A program made the translations under genes and the position numbers. The notes under the pieces were generated by a model, which had not been told where the DNA came from, did no database searches, and worked only from the letters and a program-made list of their open reading frames with translations. 56,164 bases of DNA from Cyclobacteriaceae bacterium (GTDB lineage: Bacteria; Bacteroidota; Bacteroidia; Cytophagales; Cyclobacteriaceae): the NCBI GenBank assembly GCA_028285445.1, contig JANQPQ010000047.1, positions 1 through 56,164 on the forward strand, in the 5' to 3' direction. This document shows positions 54,701 through 56,164 of the stretch, piece by piece. Position 1 is the stretch's first letter, and each line of letters begins with the position of its first letter.

Positions 54701-54987
54701 CTTGGTTGCACTTCAAAAGCAAGCCCGCCACGAAGTTGCGTGGCGCTACCTCCACTTATTGGCATTGAATAAATATCCCCTAGTAAGTCAAAAACAATCG
54801 TTTTGCCGTCCGGGCTTACGTCAAGGTTCATCCAGGTGCCTTCATCTGTTGACAGCTTCATGGTACTAAAATTCCATTCTCCTTCAGGGTCATTTACATC
54901 CCATTTGGTATTTTTCTCTTGAGCCCACGAAAAGCTTATAGTTACGAGGTATAACGGTACAATTATGAATTTCATCGTTTTAAACAT
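51706..54987 (-). CDS. Secreted amidohydrolase with TolB-like beta-propeller
   Basis: This 1093-residue protein has a signal peptide (ending near FSWAQ), then many PD40/WD40-like repeats of TolB type (about 45-640; for example FSPDGKKISFTSDAGG and VSPDGRYLYFSED). The C-terminal amidohydrolase domain lies at about 680-1065. The metal motif DAHAHLG, the later HTGIEHN and the end GSIKAGKLADLIVIDGDP are clear. Such periplasmic proteins are thought to be peptidases or hydrolases of cyclic amides, but the substrate is unknown. The C terminus DECGCRGRH is odd, with two close Cys residues. ATG 54987 or 54975 may start it. Confidence 0.9.
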   Translation of the reverse strand: MFKTMKFIIVPLYLVTISFSWAQEKNTKWDVNDPEGEWNFSTMKLSTDEGTWMNLDVSPDGKTIVFDLLGDIYSMPISGGSATQLRGGLAFEVQPRFSPDGKKISFTSDAGGGDNIWIMNADGSAARQVTKESFRLLNNAVWTPDGNYLVARKHFTSQRSLGAGEMWMYHIDGGTGVQLTKRKNDQQDVNEPAVSPDGRYLYFSEDFYPGGFFQYNKDPNSQIYVVRRYDFKDGTLQNLITGPGGAVRPTPSRDGSKLAFVRRVREKSVLFIHDLKTGEEWPIYDRLNKDQQEAWAIFGLYPNFSWAPGNKEIIFWSGGGIRSVDIETLQTTEIPFSVETEIKIAEALRFKNVAFEQAFTARVIRNAITSPDGRILIFNAAGHLYKKSLPDGQPVRISSSADLEFEPSFSPNGQEITYVSWNDTELGAVWRLNLQDRRAKPVRVTAEKGIYRTPSFSPNGNSIVFRKDPGNTHQGFTFTKNPGVYVIAGDGSNMRKVTANGTYPTYNASGDRIFFQTGGYFFGSLTKELKSSNLNGLDIKSHVKSKYANRLVPSPDNKWVAFIHLHKVYVAAMPPAGKSIDLDAKTKSFPVAQLSKDAGINLHWSGDSKKVCWTLGDEYYCNKLEDRFKFLSSADSLPPLDSVGVKINLKLQSDIPKGAVAFTNAKVITMENLIIESGTVVVVDNKITAVGENVEIPRNAKIYDLAGKTIMPGLVDAHAHLGSFRYGISPQKHWQYHANLAFGVTTAHDPSANTEMVFSQAEMVKAGEMVGPRVFSTGIILYGADGDFKAVVNNYADALSAVKRTKAFGAFSVKSYNQPRRNQRQQIIKAAREEGIIVVPEGGSTFYHNISMIMDGHTGIEHNIPIAPVYKDVLELWGFSNTGYTPTLVVNYAGMSGEYYYYQRDNVWENEKLLKYFPRSIVDSRSRHRTMVPLAEYENGHIASAKVCKALTDKGVEVNLGAHGQLQGLAAHWELWMLNQGGMTNIEALRAATINGARYLGLDAELGSIKAGKLADLIVIDGDPLENIEQTVNVIYTMVNGRLYDTDTMNEIGNYDVKRTDFYWERNKYNSSFPWHEQTGSFMIDECGCRGRH

Positions 54988-55146
54988 ACAAGTCTGAAAA
55001 TAAGTACAACCAGAGGAAAAACAAAGACTTGTTTCAGCCGTAAAAAGTATAATTGGTTACGAAAAAGCCTTAAAAAACATTAATATAAGAGGGTTGAAAT
55101 AATTGGCAATAATTGAAACAAATTGCTGTTTTTAGGGTTATTATAA

Positions 55147-55177
55147 TTGACTTTAGTTACTTTCCTACCTACCTTTG
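55147..55177 (+). promoter_or_regulatory. Promoter of rpoD (TTG-N20-TACCTTTG)
   Basis: TTG at 55147-55149 is followed after 20 bases by TACCTTTG (55170-55177), an exact match to the Bacteroidota consensus. It lies 73 bases before the start codon of rpoD. Confidence 0.88.
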
Positions 55178-55250
55178 CAACCTTTTAGTGCAGAACACGT
55201 TTTTACGTGCTGGATTATTGAAAATAAACGATTTAGTTTAAGGAGTATAT

Positions 55251-56117
55251 ATGAGACAACTTAAGATTACACAGAACATCACCAATAGGGAAAACCAATC
55301 GTTAGAGAAGTATTTCCAGGAGGTGAACAAAGTAGATTTGCTAACCATAGAGGAGGAAGTGGAGCTGGCAAAGAGGATTAAGGAAGGAGATGAGGTTGCC
55401 TTAGAGAAATTGGTAAAGGCAAACCTGAGATTTGTAGTTTCTGTTGCAAAACAATATCAGAACAGAAGTCTTACGCTTAATGACCTCATTAACGAGGGTA
55501 ACCTTGGACTCATTAAGGCTGCAAGAAAATTTGACCACACCAGAGGGTTCAAATTTATTTCTTATGCAGTTTGGTGGATACGCCAATCAATCATGCAAGC
55601 GTTGGCAGAGCAATCAAGACTGGTTAGACTTCCTTTGAACAAGGTGGGTACAATCAGTAAAATCAGCCAGGCCTCTTCTGCACTTGAGCAGAGATTGGAA
55701 AGGATGCCTACTGAGGAAGAACTCGCTAATATTCTTGAAATGGATGAGGAGGATATCAAGAATACCATGCGTATCACAACCAAGCAACTTTCAGTAGATA
55801 CACCTTTTGAAGAAGGCGAAAGCAGCTCTTTGTTGGATGTTTTAGCTGATGATAGTGTCGAAAGTACTGACGAGCAAATTGCATACAGGGATTCTCTCAG
55901 CATTGAGACTGAAAGAGCACTTTCTACTCTATCTGAAAGGGAGAAGCAAATCATCAAGATGTTCTTCGGAATTGGTGAAGAAAACCCAATGTCTTTAGAG
56001 CAAATTAGTGAGGTGTTGGAGCTTACAAGGGAAAGGGTGCGTCAGATCAAGGAGAAAGCTCTCAGAAGATTGCGACACTCAGCCAAGAGTAAACTTCTTG
56101 CAGAATACTTAGGATAA
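55251..56117 (+). CDS. rpoD: Primary RNA polymerase sigma factor
   Basis: This 288-residue protein is the short sigma-70 of Bacteroidota, without the long N-terminal region 1.1 and insert of proteobacterial RpoD. Region 1.2 is seen in [20 protein letters not shown]. Region 2 has [20 protein letters not shown] and [19 protein letters not shown], with region 3 after it. Region 4 has [20 protein letters not shown]. Promoter recognition by this protein would explain the TTG/TAnnTTTG elements found in this window. It has its own promoter and terminator. Confidence 0.97.
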   Translation: MRQLKITQNITNRENQSLEKYFQEVNKVDLLTIEEEVELAKRIKEGDEVALEKLVKANLRFVVSVAKQYQNRSLTLNDLINEGNLGLIKAARKFDHTRGFKFISYAVWWIRQSIMQALAEQSRLVRLPLNKVGTISKISQASSALEQRLERMPTEEELANILEMDEEDIKNTMRITTKQLSVDTPFEEGESSSLLDVLADDSVESTDEQIAYRDSLSIETERALSTLSEREKQIIKMFFGIGEENPMSLEQISEVLELTRERVRQIKEKALRRLRHSAKSKLLAEYLG

Positions 56118-56138
56118 TCCTGAACACACATAATAATA

Positions 56139-56164
56139 AAAAACCCCAGCAAGCTGGGGTTTTT
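56139..56164 (+). terminator. Rho-independent terminator of rpoD
   Basis: The stem AAAACCCCAG/CTGGGGTTTT with the loop CAAG starts 21 bases after the rpoD stop and ends with T residues at the window edge. Confidence 0.9.

Noticed and set aside
1-56164. CRISPR arrays, rRNA genes, integrases, IS transposases, prophage genes
   Set aside because: None was seen. There are no regularly spaced direct repeats of CRISPR type and no transposase or integrase motif in any frame read.

Overview
The window looks like chromosomal DNA of a Bacteroidota, most likely a marine member of the order Cytophagales. The evidence is a 288-residue primary sigma factor of the short Bacteroidota type. It is also -33/-7 promoters of the TTG-N20-TAnnTTTG type in front of rpoD and a tRNA, FecI/FecR/TonB-receptor modules, FtsX-type permeases (one with a prefix domain and a PadR partner), abundant lipoproteins, and a laminarin (beta-1,3/1,6-glucan) degradation locus. 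Species cannot be fixed from the sequence alone.

Layout. 1-9.4 kb: housekeeping and signalling genes. These are a partial FAD oxidase, an NlpC/P60 lipoprotein, tRNA-Ala, two single-domain response regulators around an orphan helical protein, an ALDH7-type dehydrogenase, a DegP/HtrA protease, a divergent NRAMP-like transporter and a DUF1801 protein. 9.4-9.8 kb: tRNA-Asn followed by a 342-bp unit that carries a small GIY-YIG nuclease and ends in a second, broken copy of the tRNA 3' part. 9.9-19.4 kb: a PadR/FtsX permease pair, a thioredoxin-fold lipoprotein, hypothetical proteins, an ArsR-SRPBCC pair with a double palindromic operator, a TetR-membrane protein pair with a shared operator, and a frameshifted gene.

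19.4-40.4 kb is the centre of interest. A membrane-spanning propeller/LuxR regulator is divergent from nine closely spaced genes that form an apparent operon for laminarin. Gene order is: a secreted clan GH-A glycosidase fused to an outer-membrane beta-barrel; a lipoprotein with five tandem carbohydrate-binding-like repeats; a GH16 lipoprotein; a GH149-type phosphorylase; a GH17 lipoprotein; a GH30 lipoprotein; an MFS/GPH sugar transporter; a cytoplasmic GH17; and 6-phosphofructokinase. There is no SusC or SusD. The barrel fusion and the repeat lipoprotein are the only visible candidates for outer-membrane passage and glycan capture, so this may be an alternative, SusCD-independent uptake layout. 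Inferred flow: GH16, GH17 and GH30 cut the branched glucan at the surface or in the periplasm, the barrel admits oligosaccharides, the MFS protein imports them, GH149 and cytosolic GH17 shorten them, and PFK feeds glycolysis.

40.4-56.2 kb: a second FtsX permease, a CPBP protease, an ECF sigma/FecR/STN-TonB receptor module with a serine hydrolase, a bacterial SLC4 bicarbonate-transporter homologue under a strong palindrome, a TolB-propeller amidohydrolase, and rpoD with promoter and terminator. Two diverged copies of a roughly 175-bp intergenic element (14.5 and 49.8 kb) and two copies of a 48-bp hairpin repeat (14.8 and 18.4 kb) are further unexplained structures.
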